A DNA stretch of 64,000 bases from Algoriphagus aestuariicola (GCF_017254835.1 NZ_JAFKCW010000002.1:976592-1040591), one strand, 5' to 3'. Shown: positions 1-9,791, counted from the first letter of the stretch. Translations and numbers: made by a program. The notes: generated by a model not told the origin, from the sequence alone.

Positions 1-2315
1 GAGGAATAAGGAGGAATTTCTGAGTTGCCTGTCAATCCGTAGCTGGATCTCAGTTTCAAATTGGAAATCGTCGAGCTGGAGCTCATGAAATTTTCCTCTG
101 AGACTTTCCAAGCCACTGCCGCAGAGGGGAAAAAGGCGTACTTGTTGTTTTCTCCGAATTTGGAAGATCCATCCGCTCTGCCGGTAAACGTGAAGAGGTA
201 TTTTTCATCCAATATGTAATTCACCCGGGCGAAATAGGAGCTCATAGCGAAGCTGGAGGCACTGGAGCCCACTGCAGGAAGCTGGCTACCCGCTCCGAGA
301 TTGTTGAAGGTAAAGTAGTCTGTGGAGAAGTTTTGGACGCTGGCTGCCATAGACACGAAGTCTGTTTCCTGCCAAGAGATTCCCAGCATGGCAGTCAAGC
401 CGTGGCGTTCGGCAAAGACCTTGTTGTAGGTTAGGTAGTTTTCAAAAGACCAAAAGGTCTCTTTTCTCATACCCTTGGCGGCAGTACCATTTTGGGAAAT
501 GGCCAGGGTTCGGGTTTGGGATTGATTCCTCTCCTGGGTCATGACGTTTACACCCAAGACACTCCGCATTTCCAACCCTTCCGCAAATTTGATGTTGGTA
601 TAGACGCTACCCACAGTGGTCTGTGTATTCAAAATGTACTTAGTGCCATACAGTCTGTGCATGGAGCTCATGGTACCTTCCGCATAAGGATAATCCCTGT
701 TGTTTGCGAAAGTTCCATCCTCATATTTCACCGGAAGGAATGGGAAGTCCTCCACGATCTGTCTAGCTACTGCGTCACCGGTATCCACCAGGTTTTCGGA
801 CTGGTTGTTGTAGTTCAAGGTACCACCGACTTTCAGCCATTTTTTGACCTGATCATCAATGGTAAATCGGCCAGAATAGCGCTTCATGTAAGAAGTCTTG
901 ATCAGACCCTGATCGTCTCTGAAACCCATGGAGAGGGAGTAGGTGGTACGCTCATTTCCTCCTTGGAATCCCAGCTGATGATTTTGGGAAAGACTATTTT
1001 GGGTGGTCTCCTTCAGCCAGTCGGTGTCGTATAGCGGCTGCTGGTTTGCATCGAAGATTCTCGGATCCGTTCTTCTCAAAGCAGGGTTGAGATAAGCCCA
1101 TTTTCCGGCCTCCCATCCTACTGGATCATATTTCTCCATATTTGCCCAAGCGAGGTCTTCCACTGCCAGGTATTCTTTTGCATTCAGTACTTCAGGTCTG
1201 TTGGGGCCGATTACGGGCACGCTCACATCTACATTGTAGGTCACTGTGCCTTCGCCGGATTTGCCTTTTTTGGTCGTTACCAAGATCACCCCGTTTGCAC
1301 CCCGGGAACCATAAATCGCAGTCGATGAGGCGTCTTTCAGTACTTCGACGGAAACGATATCGTTTGGATTGATGTAGTCGATGGCGTTGCTGGCCTGTTC
1401 CTGGTTACCCATGGGGAGCATGACCCCGTCCACTACATAGAGCGGGTTGTTGGAAGAGTTGATCGAGCTAAAACCCCTGATTCTCACGGTAGTTCTTCCT
1501 CCAGGTCGTCCTGAGTTGGTATTGACCTGAACGCCGGATACTCTTCCGGACAATGCCTGATTTAGTGATGGGGATGGTCTCTCGGCAAGGGATTCTGCAC
1601 CGACTTGGCCAACTGAACCTGTCAAATCAGACTTTTTCACCGTACCATATCCAATAACAAGGATCTCCTCGAGAGAGGTGGAGTCGACGTCCAACGTCAC
1701 GTTGATCACTGACTGCTGTCCCACGACTACGCTCTTGGGAGTGTATCCGATGTAGGAAAAGGACAGAGTAGCATCATCAGGTACCGTCAGGGTGTAATTG
1801 CCCTCAATATCGGTCACTGTTCCCAAGGTGGTACCCTCGACCAAAACCGTCGCTCCAGGAAGGGGTTGGTTGTTTTCGTCCAGCACTTTACCCGTCACGG
1901 TTTTGTCCATTGCTTCGGACACGCTGACCCGGTCTGCATTGGGATTGATATTGTCGGATTTCTTGACGTTGATGTTTTGATTGACTTGTTTAAACTCCAA
2001 TTGAGTTTGCTTGGAGATAGAAACCAATACATCATACAAAGTCTGCTCTCCTCCACTCAAGGTTACTTTACCCAAATTTTGGATCTCCTTGTTGGTATAC
2101 ACAAACTTAAAATTTGTCGCTTTCTCGATCTCTGAAAAGACATTCAACAAGGAGGTCTCTTTAGAGTTTAATTTAACATTTACTTCTTCTATAGTTTTGA
2201 TTTGCGACACACCATCCCTCGAATAGAGCATGGTCATCGTGAGAAACTGGATCAAAAACGCATAGGTAAAAAGCTTCGTCATTCTAATTACAAATAACAA
2301 TAAACGGTTTTTCAT
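1..2315 (-). CDS. SusC/RagA-type TonB-dependent outer-membrane receptor with STN domain (3' end beyond window)
   Basis: Outer-membrane TonB-dependent receptor that imports a ligand (glycan or chelate) and probably signals its presence. About 771 codons are visible; the C-terminal part of the barrel lies outside the window. In order: a signal-peptide region, an STN domain (roughly residues 35-105, sequence like NVFSEIEKATNFKF), a carboxypeptidase-like regulatory domain (GATVLVEGTTLGTVTD), the TonB box/plug with the family signatures VVDGV and AIYGSRGANGVILVTTKKG, then barrel strands. Start chosen at the ATG at 2315 (MKNRLLLFV); an ATG 11 codons in is the alternative. It follows the FecR and ECF sigma genes on the same strand, and the STN domain is the part that contacts FecR in FecA-type systems. 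No SusD is visible because it would lie past the left edge. Substrate cannot be told from the sequence. Confidence 0.93.
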   Translation of the reverse strand, partial: MKNRLLLFVIRMTKLFTYAFLIQFLTMTMLYSRDGVSQIKTIEEVNVKLNSKETSLLNVFSEIEKATNFKFVYTNKEIQNLGKVTLSGGEQTLYDVLVSISKQTQLEFKQVNQNINVKKSDNINPNADRVSVSEAMDKTVTGKVLDENNQPLPGATVLVEGTTLGTVTDIEGNYTLTVPDDATLSFSYIGYTPKSVVVGQQSVINVTLDVDSTSLEEILVIGYGTVKKSDLTGSVGQVGAESLAERPSPSLNQALSGRVSGVQVNTNSGRPGGRTTVRIRGFSSINSSNNPLYVVDGVMLPMGNQEQASNAIDYINPNDIVSVEVLKDASSTAIYGSRGANGVILVTTKKGKSGEGTVTYNVDVSVPVIGPNRPEVLNAKEYLAVEDLAWANMEKYDPVGWEAGKWAYLNPALRRTDPRIFDANQQPLYDTDWLKETTQNSLSQNHQLGFQGGNERTTYSLSMGFRDDQGLIKTSYMKRYSGRFTIDDQVKKWLKVGGTLNYNNQSENLVDTGDAVARQIVEDFPFLPVKYEDGTFANNRDYPYAEGTMSSMHRLYGTKYILNTQTTVGSVYTNIKFAEGLEMRSVLGVNVMTQERNQSQTRTLAISQNGTAAKGMRKETFWSFENYLTYNKVFAERHGLTAMLGISWQETDFVSMAASVQNFSTDYFTFNNLGAGSQLPAVGSSASSFAMSSYFARVNYILDEKYLFTFTGRADGSSKFGENNKYAFFPSAAVAWKVSEENFMSSSSTISNLKLRSSYGLTGNSEIPPYS

Positions 2316-2406
2316 ATCTTTGCATGGTTTATTTTAGCTATTGCACAATGGTTGATTTAAACTTCTCGGATCGGGTTATTTGCAGTTAACCCATCCGACA
2401 ATACCT

Positions 2407-2446
2407 GAACCGGGGATGTTGGCGCATCTCCGGTTCTTCGTTTTTT
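2407..2446. other. Intergenic hairpin between fecR-like and susC-like genes
   Basis: Two 11-base arms (2407-2417 and 2426-2436, reading GAACCGGGGAT and ATCTCCGGTTC) pair with one mismatch around an 8-base loop, with a T-run on the plus strand at 2441-2446. The surrounding genes are on the minus strand, where no U-run follows, so it is not a standard terminator for them. It may be an RNA-processing or attenuation element that tunes susC against fecR; function is unproven. Confidence 0.35.
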
Positions 2447-2495
2447 GTTGATTTATTTCATCATAGGCATATATGTTTTGGGGTTTATCATTGAC

Positions 2496-3587
2496 TTATC
2501 TAAAGGATATTTCTACTTCATCTTGTTGTATTTTATACTCAAACCTTGCTGAATAGCTCAACCCTTCCAGTATATTTTCCAAGATTTCATCCTCATATTC
2601 TCCGTATACCAATAGGCCAGGAGCTGGCCTGTTTTTTAGTTTGAATTTGACTCCATACCAGTTTTCAAGTACTCGGATTGCCTCATCCATTTTCGCTTTT
2701 TGAAAAATTATCTTCTTGTTGGTCCAAGCTAAAACCATATCTGGATCAAAATTCCCCTTCTGGGATTTACCCGTCTCCAAGTTCACCGAAAGCTCTTCCC
2801 CTACCGACAATTTTGCCGACAAAGTATGGTCCTTCTCACTCTCCACCTCTACTCTGCCTTCCACCAAGGAAACATTGATATTCTCCTTTTCATATGCAGA
2901 GACGTTGAATGCGGTCCCTAGTGCCGTGGTCTTCACGCCTTCGGCGATTACCGTAAAAGGCCTTAAACTATCCTTCGCCACTTCAAAATATGCCTCACCG
3001 CTGAGGTGGACAACTCTTCTATCCGTCTCGAAATTCTTGATATACCTAAGTGAACTGCCCGAATTCAACATCACCTTAGAGCCATCTTGCAGCGTCATGG
3101 TCGACTTGACTCCCGGAGGAGTAAGATGCTCCTCATAGACGAGCAGCTGAACTGGGGCAACCGGCATTTCCTGATAATAAACCAAATTGACTCCCAAACT
3201 TATCGTGAAAGCCAAAACCAAAATCGCGGCAACTCCAATCCACTGAGAGTACCTGAAAAATCTCCTCTCCGGGATTTCGTGACGATTCAGGATAGATACA
3301 GGACTAATGGGTACGATCTCACATCCTTCCGACTCCGACGCCAGATCATCGAGCTCAGCATCTATCAATTCCCACAGGCGCGTCGATTCGTTCTCAGTTA
3401 GACTTTCCTTCCTGTAGCTTAGGTTAAGGACGATCTCCCTGGCCACCTTGGCTTTGGAAATCTGGCCTGGGTTTTCCTTCAGCAATTTGTCCCAATGGAT
3501 ATTCGTACTTTTCCCTGGAAACAACACCCATATTCTAAACTCACGATTCAATACAAAATCTTCTACTGAAAATCCGGAAATATCCAC
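2496..3587 (-). CDS. FecR-family anti-sigma factor
   Basis: Inner-membrane anti-sigma factor of the Bacteroidota PUL/TonB signalling type. 363 aa, normal for the family. Cytoplasmic N-terminal region (about 1-130), one membrane segment (IGVAAILVLAFTISLGV, about 137-155), periplasmic FecR domain (about 180-275, with LQDGSKVMLNSGSSLRY and LSGEAYFEVAKD) and a C-terminal DUF4974-like domain (MDEAIRVLENWYGVKF). Known role of the family: the periplasmic part reads the STN domain of the receptor and the cytoplasmic part holds or activates the ECF sigma factor. It lies between the sigma gene (260 bp upstream) and the SusC-type receptor (180 bp downstream), all leftward, so the three form one signalling unit. 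Confidence 0.93.
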   Translation of the reverse strand: MDISGFSVEDFVLNREFRIWVLFPGKSTNIHWDKLLKENPGQISKAKVAREIVLNLSYRKESLTENESTRLWELIDAELDDLASESEGCEIVPISPVSILNRHEIPERRFFRYSQWIGVAAILVLAFTISLGVNLVYYQEMPVAPVQLLVYEEHLTPPGVKSTMTLQDGSKVMLNSGSSLRYIKNFETDRRVVHLSGEAYFEVAKDSLRPFTVIAEGVKTTALGTAFNVSAYEKENINVSLVEGRVEVESEKDHTLSAKLSVGEELSVNLETGKSQKGNFDPDMVLAWTNKKIIFQKAKMDEAIRVLENWYGVKFKLKNRPAPGLLVYGEYEDEILENILEGLSYSARFEYKIQQDEVEISFR

Positions 3588-3847
3588 GCCATTATCTTTA
3601 CAGATGAAAGGCGGCGGATCGTCTTTTCTATCCTCAGATTTTGATTTATTTTTTCACTTTTACAGAATCTTCAGCGACAAGGAAGCCAAACTGCAGAATC
3701 AGCAAAAAACAAAAGAGATTATTTCGATTTTGAAATCATCAAAACGACATCATTCTATCGACGGTTCAAAATCCAAAACTTATTCCCGTAGAATCCTAGA
3801 AGTCCGATGGTGACAGGAAGCTTTCTCGTCCTGTGGCATGAAAGCTG

Positions 3848-4453
3848 CTAGTACAATAAAAAAAAGTAAGAGATGATCAGTATGCTCTTCTTCATCCTGC
3901 TAATTGCCTTCCAAGCTAGGGTGTAGCATGAGTCGACAGTAATACCTAAAATTCCCGAAACCGCTTCGTAGGTGAGTTTTTCAAAAAACAACAATTGAAT
4001 AACCTGCCGCTGTCGGACTGGAAGCCCATCAAGGGCACACGAAAGTTTTTTCTGAAGGGATTCGTTGACTTGGCGCCCGATTAGCTTTTCCTCCTCCGAT
4101 TCCTCCAGGTTTACAGTCTCTATTTCACAAAGCTCATAGTCCATAAAAAAACGCTTGTCATGAGACACTTCCTTCAAGATCCGGTTGGAAAGCGACCTAA
4201 AAAGATAATGTTTGATGTTGTCGGTTTGTTTCAGGCCGCAACGGTACTTCCAAAGGTCGACAAACAGCTCCTGTATGCAGTCCTTGATGAAACTGCGATT
4301 GGGCTTGATGGCCATACCATACCTAAAAAGTTCTTGGGAATAACTAAGATAGATTTTCTCCAAAGCATCCTTGTCGCCAGCCTTCAACTGGCTCCAAAGC
4401 AGGTCCTCATCATAGAGAAAGGAGGATAGAGACGTCGTATTTTGGGTTTGCAT
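3848..4453 (-). CDS. ECF RNA polymerase sigma factor, Bacteroidota family
   Basis: Extracytoplasmic-function sigma-70 factor, 201 aa. Region 2 is seen as YSQELFRYGMAI...CIQELFVDLW (about residues 38-70) and region 4 as LPVRQRQVIQLLFFEKLTYEAVSGIL (about 145-170), the helix-turn-helix that reads the -35 element. The hydrophobic C-terminal tail (ILIISYFFLLY) is common in this Bacteroidota family. Start ATG at 4453, followed by MQTQNTTS. It is first in a leftward sigma-FecR-SusC set and is expected to switch on the receptor gene when the anti-sigma factor receives its signal; the target promoters cannot be read from the window. Confidence 0.92.
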   Translation of the reverse strand: MQTQNTTSLSSFLYDEDLLWSQLKAGDKDALEKIYLSYSQELFRYGMAIKPNRSFIKDCIQELFVDLWKYRCGLKQTDNIKHYLFRSLSNRILKEVSHDKRFFMDYELCEIETVNLEESEEEKLIGRQVNESLQKKLSCALDGLPVRQRQVIQLLFFEKLTYEAVSGILGITVDSCYTLAWKAISRMKKSILIISYFFLLY

Positions 4454-5034
4454 GTGGAGATCGGTGTAATAAGACTAACAACTCTCCCAATCAAGGTCGT
4501 ATATCATCATCAAGAAAGTCCGCTCTAATCCTTTTATTCACAAAAGCTTTTAAAAAGGCCAAGCTAGAAAATTTGGATTAAATAGTATTCATCAAAGAAA
4601 TTTATTAGTAAAAGATAAGGCAAAAACTGAATATTATAATCACAAATCCAATTTATTCATTATTTTTTTATAAGTACGAGAGATAAAATAAAATAATATT
4701 TTCTTAAAGAGGATAAGAAAAAGCTAACCGAGAATTATCTCTGAGACAACAAGCGTGATTCCCCAAGCGTAAAGAATGCCTCTCCTCCGCCCTCTTTTTC
4801 TACTACTCCAGTTTTTCAAAAAAGGCTACCTGGCTTTGAACTCTTGGCCCTGAGCCGGTGATGGTTTACCGAAAATCGTGAGGTCGCCTGCTTCATCTTG
4901 ATGTACCAATATTCAAAAAACCATACTATCACTTGATTTTTAAGTAGTTAAATATTTTTTCAAGCAATAAACTTCCTCTATTGTAGCATATCGCCGGGCT
5001 TGAGACGTTTCTATAAGACTAAACCACTATTATT
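4454..5034. other. Gene-free divergent intergenic region
   Basis: A 581-bp AT-rich gap between the sigma gene (leftward) and the glycosyltransferase cluster (rightward). It must hold both promoters, but I see no clear TAnnTTTG element, RNA gene or repeat. Short reading frames here have no coding look. Confidence 0.6.
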
Positions 5035-6021
5035 TTGAACCTAAGCCTGAGCGTGGTTCTTCCGAACTACAACGGAAGAGCCCTTTTGGAAGCTTTTTTG
5101 CCGTGCACTTTTCAAGCCCTTGATGACTCGGGGCTTAGCTACGAATTCATCATCGTAGATGACGGATCGGATGACGGTTCCATGGAATTCATCGCATCCA
5201 ACTATCCCCAAATCAAAGTTCTCGAAAACGGCGCAAACGGAGGGTTTTCATACTCCTGCAACCGAGGCATCTATGAAGCAAAAAATCAGCTGATCTTTTT
5301 GGTGAACTCTGATATCCGGCTCAGCCCAGATTATTTTAAAGGTCAACTAGAATACTTCAACGACCCCAAGACCTTCGGGGTCATGGGGAAAATCCTCAAC
5401 GGGGACGGCTCCAAACTGGAGATCGGGGCAAAAATCGCAAGAAGAAGGGGAAAGGTGTTGAAAACAGATCGATTTTACCTTCCTGATACCAATTCCAATT
5501 CCGCGCCTACTCTATTTCTCTCCGGGGCAAACGCGCTGATTGATCGCCAAAAACTTCTGGAGCTTGGCGGTTTTGATGAGCTCTATAGTCCATTTTATGC
5601 CGAAGATCTGGACTTGGGAGTCCGGGCTTGGAGGATGGGATGGAAATGCTATTTCCATGAACAGTCTACCTGCTTTCACATGGGCTCAGCTACGATGAAA
5701 TCACAGATTCAAAAAAGCTGGGTAAAGACCGTGTATTTCCGAAACAGGATGCTTTTTCATGCGGTCCATTTAGAAAAAGATGAGCTGTTCCAATGGAAGG
5801 CTCAGACGATTCTTTTCGATGTACTTCCAAAACTACTGATCGGAAAAACATGGATTTGGAAAAGCTTCCAGGCCTTCAGGCAACTGGAAAGCAAAATCTC
5901 CGAATCCAGACGAAAACTTAACAACCAACTACAGAAAAATCCAGACGCCAAATCGCTTCGGGACATAGAGCGTGAATTTCAACTCCTGCTCGATTCCCAA
6001 AAGGCCGTCTTGAAATTTTAA
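5035..6021 (+). CDS. Family 2 glycosyltransferase (WbbL-like)
   Basis: Inverting GT-A glycosyltransferase, 328 aa, acting at the cytoplasmic face of the inner membrane in surface polysaccharide assembly. N-terminal nucleotide-binding signature SVVLPNYNGRALL and DDGSDDGS; metal site region VNSDIRL near residue 90; acceptor/catalytic region FYAEDLDLGVRAWRMGW, where ED is the likely base, near residue 185-205. Start is a TTG at 5035, placed because the family N-terminus begins within six residues and no ATG lies near. First gene of a rightward cluster; the ABC exporter begins 10 bp downstream. Sugar specificity is not predictable. Confidence 0.9.
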   Translation: MNLSLSVVLPNYNGRALLEAFLPCTFQALDDSGLSYEFIIVDDGSDDGSMEFIASNYPQIKVLENGANGGFSYSCNRGIYEAKNQLIFLVNSDIRLSPDYFKGQLEYFNDPKTFGVMGKILNGDGSKLEIGAKIARRRGKVLKTDRFYLPDTNSNSAPTLFLSGANALIDRQKLLELGGFDELYSPFYAEDLDLGVRAWRMGWKCYFHEQSTCFHMGSATMKSQIQKSWVKTVYFRNRMLFHAVHLEKDELFQWKAQTILFDVLPKLLIGKTWIWKSFQAFRQLESKISESRRKLNNQLQKNPDAKSLRDIEREFQLLLDSQKAVLKF

Positions 6022-6031
6022 CTACCGCGCC

Positions 6032-7852
6032 ATGAATACCTATTTTAGACTTTTGGGCTTTGCAAAGCCCATCGAAAAATACGCTATCCCCTACTTTTTG
6101 CTCACGGTGCTAGCCACTGTGTTTAATACCATGAACTTGGCTCTGCTTGCTCCGCTTTTAGCAGCTCTGTTTAAGGATTCTGACGGAATTCAAAAAACGC
6201 CACCTGAGTCCATGACGGACTTTATGGCTTGGATGGAATATTCCACCTACAAGATCCAAGGGGAGTTTGGGCAAATGCAGGCACTTCAATGGATCTGCGG
6301 AGCAATCCTCGTTTCAGTCCTCCTTAGCAATCTCTTTAAATACCTATCGTTCCGCACGATGGAGAATTTTAGAATTCACACCCTCTTAAATCTCCGCAAC
6401 TCTCTTTTCAACCATGTCATAGACATGGACCTTGCCTATTTTACAGCTCAGCGAAAAGGCAATATCATTTCCAAGATCGCTTCTGATGTACAGGTGGTGC
6501 AGTATTCGGTCACGAGCACGCTTCAGGTTTTGTTCAAGGAACCTATGCAACTCATCGCCTACCTGGTGGTGCTGTTCTCTATCTCTGTCAAACTGACCCT
6601 GTTCGCGGTTTTGGTCATCCCGGTCTCCGCTTGGATCATCGCCAGGATTGTACAGAAGCTCAAAGCTCAGGCAAAGGAAGCGCAGGAGCGTTTCGGCATG
6701 ATGATCAGCTACCTGGACGAGTCTTTGGCCGGTATCCGGGTGATCAAAGCCTTCAATGCAGCTGACCGGATCAAAGACAAATTTGCCGGCGAAAATCGGG
6801 CTTTTTCCGACTTGGGTCGCCGAATGGCTTACAGACAGCAGCTCGCCTCCCCGACCAGTGAGTTTCTTGGCGTCGTGATGGTCACGATCCTCGTCCTCTA
6901 CGGGGGCAACCTTGTCCTATTGGGCGATGCCGGGCTTTCCGCTGCATCCTTCATCACCTATATCGCCATCTTTTCGCAGATCATGAGACCTGCCAAGGCC
7001 ATGACGGAATCTTTCAGTACGCTGAATTCGGGACTGGCTGCGGGTGAGAGGGTGCTGGAAGTGTTGGACGAAAAAGCCGAACTGGCGGAATCTGGCAACC
7101 TCCACCGAATCGAAGACTTTAAAAAAGAGATCCGCTTTGAAGAGGTCACGTTTGCGTACGACGCAAAACCTATTTTAAAGCAAATAAGCTTTACGATACC
7201 CAAAGGCAAGACCATTGCTTTAGTGGGGCCTTCTGGAGGAGGAAAATCCACCTTGATGGATTTTATCCCCTTGTTTCACCGGCCGACATGGGGTCGAATC
7301 AGCATAGATGGGATAGATCTCAAAGAAATATCCGCAAACTCCCTCAGATCATTGATTGGCATGGTCAACCAGGAAAGCATTCTTTTCCACGACTCCATCC
7401 GAAATAACATCGCTTTCAGCAAACCCGATGCAACAGATGCGGAGGTTGAGGCCGCAGCAAGGATCGCGAATGCCCACGATTTCATCATGGAAACCGATCA
7501 AGGCTATCAAACGCAAATCGGGGATCGTGGCTCGCGGCTTTCCGGAGGACAAAGGCAGCGCATTTGCATTGCCAGAGCCGTCCTACAAAACCCGCCCATC
7601 TTGCTCTTGGACGAGGCGACCTCTGCTTTGGATACGGAGTCCGAATTTCTGGTGCAAGACGCCCTGCAAAAGCTGATGGTCAACCGTACCACATTGGTGA
7701 TCGCCCATAGACTGAGTACCATCCAAAAAGCGGATCAGATTCTCGTCATAGAAGACGGTCACATCATCGAGCGGGGTACCCATTTCGAACTCCTATTTAT
7801 GGAAGGAGCTTACAGCAAACTGATCGAGAAACAAAGCCTTGAAAAAGCATGA
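6032..7852 (+). CDS. MsbA-like ABC transporter, fused permease and ATPase
   Basis: Half-size ABC exporter, 606 aa, inner membrane, working as a homodimer. An N-terminal six-helix ABC-transporter membrane domain (about 15-320) is followed by an ATPase domain with Walker A GPSGGGKST (about 399-407), signature LSGGQRQR (about 502), Walker B ILLLDEATSALD (about 523) and the H-loop AHRLST. The family flips lipid A, lipid-linked oligosaccharides or other lipids. Embedded among glycosyltransferases, it most likely exports a lipid-linked glycan or is an MsbA co-located with the cluster. Its last codons overlap the next glycosyltransferase by the usual ATGA, so they are co-transcribed and translationally coupled. 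Confidence 0.92.
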   Translation: MNTYFRLLGFAKPIEKYAIPYFLLTVLATVFNTMNLALLAPLLAALFKDSDGIQKTPPESMTDFMAWMEYSTYKIQGEFGQMQALQWICGAILVSVLLSNLFKYLSFRTMENFRIHTLLNLRNSLFNHVIDMDLAYFTAQRKGNIISKIASDVQVVQYSVTSTLQVLFKEPMQLIAYLVVLFSISVKLTLFAVLVIPVSAWIIARIVQKLKAQAKEAQERFGMMISYLDESLAGIRVIKAFNAADRIKDKFAGENRAFSDLGRRMAYRQQLASPTSEFLGVVMVTILVLYGGNLVLLGDAGLSAASFITYIAIFSQIMRPAKAMTESFSTLNSGLAAGERVLEVLDEKAELAESGNLHRIEDFKKEIRFEEVTFAYDAKPILKQISFTIPKGKTIALVGPSGGGKSTLMDFIPLFHRPTWGRISIDGIDLKEISANSLRSLIGMVNQESILFHDSIRNNIAFSKPDATDAEVEAAARIANAHDFIMETDQGYQTQIGDRGSRLSGGQRQRICIARAVLQNPPILLLDEATSALDTESEFLVQDALQKLMVNRTTLVIAHRLSTIQKADQILVIEDGHIIERGTHFELLFMEGAYSKLIEKQSLEKA

Positions 7853-8796
7853 ACGAGCGGCCTCTAATATCAGTCGGACTCTGCACCTACAACGGGGAAA
7901 AGTTTCTGAGGGAGCAGCTGGAATCCCTCGTGAGTCAATCCTATCATCCCATGGAGATTCGGATCAGGGACGACCAGTCGACGGATCAGACTATGGAGAT
8001 CATCCGCGAGTATCAGCATCGCCATTCCTTTATCCATGTCACACAAAACGAGGAAAGACTCGGGCTTCAGAAGAATTTCGAGGCGGTATTCGGCGACTGC
8101 AAGGGCGATCTTATAGCCCCCTGCGACCAAGACGATGTCTGGGCGCCTCAGAAGCTCGAGAACCTGCAAAAATCCATGGGATCTCACGTTATGGTCTACC
8201 ATGATTCGGAGCTGATCGATGACAAAGGCAAGAGCATGGACTATCGGATCTCAGACAAGTTTCGCATGAGAGACTTTGATCGTCAAGAGCCTTTCCTGTT
8301 TTTCAATTGTGTGTCTGGACACGGAATGCTTTTCCAAAGAAAAATCTTGGAGTTGGCAATTCCTATTCCAATGGTGGGTTGCTATGACCATTGGCTTGCC
8401 TTGATCGCGCTGGAATTTGGAACTATCGGATATTGCCCCCACACACTGGTGAAGTACCGACAACATGCAGACAACCAAACAGACATTCTTGGCCGGAAAA
8501 AGAGGCTCACTGGCATCGCGCGGGTTCAAAATAGATTTTCCCGTGAAAATACTTGGCTAGATGCCTGTTCAAATGCTGTGGGGAAAAACAAAATTCACCA
8601 TCCGATCATAGATTTTAGCGAGCTGGCCAAAGCACGTGAAAATTCATATTTCTCATTTAGGCTAGGATGGAAAATCTGGAAGGAACGAGAGCATCTTCTA
8701 ACTATATCTCCCTCATCCACCTTTGATAAGCTAGCCTTTTCACTTCGCTATAGCTTAGGCCTAAAGGCCAAAAAACTCTTTTACGCAATCAAATGA
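7849..8796 (+). CDS. Family 2 glycosyltransferase (rhamnosyltransferase-like)
   Basis: GT-A glycosyltransferase, 315 aa. Seen: ISVGLCTYNGEKFLREQLESL at the N-terminus, RDDQSTDQT, and the metal-binding stretch APCDQDDVWAP (about residues 84-94). These are typical of the rhamnosyltransferase-like subgroup, though the donor sugar is inference. It overlaps the ABC transporter by 4 nt at its start and the next glycosyltransferase by 4 nt at its end, marking a tightly coupled operon. Confidence 0.9.
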   Translation: MNERPLISVGLCTYNGEKFLREQLESLVSQSYHPMEIRIRDDQSTDQTMEIIREYQHRHSFIHVTQNEERLGLQKNFEAVFGDCKGDLIAPCDQDDVWAPQKLENLQKSMGSHVMVYHDSELIDDKGKSMDYRISDKFRMRDFDRQEPFLFFNCVSGHGMLFQRKILELAIPIPMVGCYDHWLALIALEFGTIGYCPHTLVKYRQHADNQTDILGRKKRLTGIARVQNRFSRENTWLDACSNAVGKNKIHHPIIDFSELAKARENSYFSFRLGWKIWKEREHLLTISPSSTFDKLAFSLRYSLGLKAKKLFYAIK

Positions 8797-9791
8797 AGGT
8801 GTCTGTCATCATCCCCTGCTACAACTATGGAAAGTATCTGGACGAATGTTTCTCCAACCTTCAGGCACAATCTTATGAAAACTGGGAGGCCATCTTGGTA
8901 GACGATGGCTCTACGGATCATACGATGGAGACCGTCAGGTCATGGCAAGCCCATGAGCCTAGGATCCAGTATTTTTACCAGCCCAATTCCGGGGTCTCAA
9001 CGGCGAGGAATCTGGGCTTAACCAAAGCCAATGGAGAACTGATTCAGTTTTTGGATGCAGATGATCTCCTCAGCAGGGACAAAATCCGTCTTCAAGTCGA
9101 GTACCTTGCAGCGCATCCAGAAGTTGATCTTTGTTATACCGAAAACCATTATTTCGAAGATGGCATTCCGGAAGTCCACTATCCGGACCAAGAGTTTCTC
9201 GGCAGGGATTGGATGATCCGATTTTCGGGCAAACATGCGTTTGCTGTCGAGCAACTCATCAGAAACAACCTGGCCGTGGTCAGCAGCCCAGTACTGCGGA
9301 AAAGCTTGGCAGGAATTGCCGGATTTTTCCCTGAGGATATCTCCCATACTGAAGACTGGCAATATTGGATACAGTGTGTTTTCGCCGGGGCGACGATCCA
9401 CTACCTCCGAAACCCGGAGGCCTTTACACTTATCCGTGTACATCGCGGAAGTGTGAGCCAGCAAACCCAGACTATGCGATATGGAGAGCTAAATCTCCGG
9501 ACTTGGCTCAACCATCAACTTCAAGAGGCATACTTTTTAAACGAGTCCGAAAAGAGTTCACTGCGCGTTCTGAACGGAAATAAGAAGCGCCAGCTGTTCA
9601 AATACATCATGTACCACGGCCCTTTGACCAGCATCTCTCACCTGATCAAGATGGCCTCACTTTACGATTGGCCTACGGTCATTTCGTTCTACTTCAAAGC
9701 GATCAATTTTAGGAGAAAAACAATTAACAAAGTCCATGCAGCTAATCGATCTCATCATCCTATCCAACGCAAAGACGCCAGAATTGCGTGA
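8793..9791 (+). CDS. Family 2 glycosyltransferase
   Basis: GT-A glycosyltransferase, 332 aa. N-terminal VSVIIPCYNYGKYLDECF, VDDGSTDHT, and the DXD-type site FLDADDLLS near residue 88. Start ATG is in an ATGA overlap with the previous gene. The 3' end overlaps the next glycosyltransferase by 56 bp; the last 18 residues (rich in His, Arg and Lys) do not look like family sequence. This suggests that an older stop near 9735 was lost and the protein was extended into the next gene. Confidence 0.88.
   Translation: MKVSVIIPCYNYGKYLDECFSNLQAQSYENWEAILVDDGSTDHTMETVRSWQAHEPRIQYFYQPNSGVSTARNLGLTKANGELIQFLDADDLLSRDKIRLQVEYLAAHPEVDLCYTENHYFEDGIPEVHYPDQEFLGRDWMIRFSGKHAFAVEQLIRNNLAVVSSPVLRKSLAGIAGFFPEDISHTEDWQYWIQCVFAGATIHYLRNPEAFTLIRVHRGSVSQQTQTMRYGELNLRTWLNHQLQEAYFLNESEKSSLRVLNGNKKRQLFKYIMYHGPLTSISHLIKMASLYDWPTVISFYFKAINFRRKTINKVHAANRSHHPIQRKDARIA

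Noticed and set aside
492-1034. 180-aa plus-strand frame inside the SusC-type gene
   Set aside because: Lies wholly antisense to a well-supported receptor gene and has no recognisable domain.
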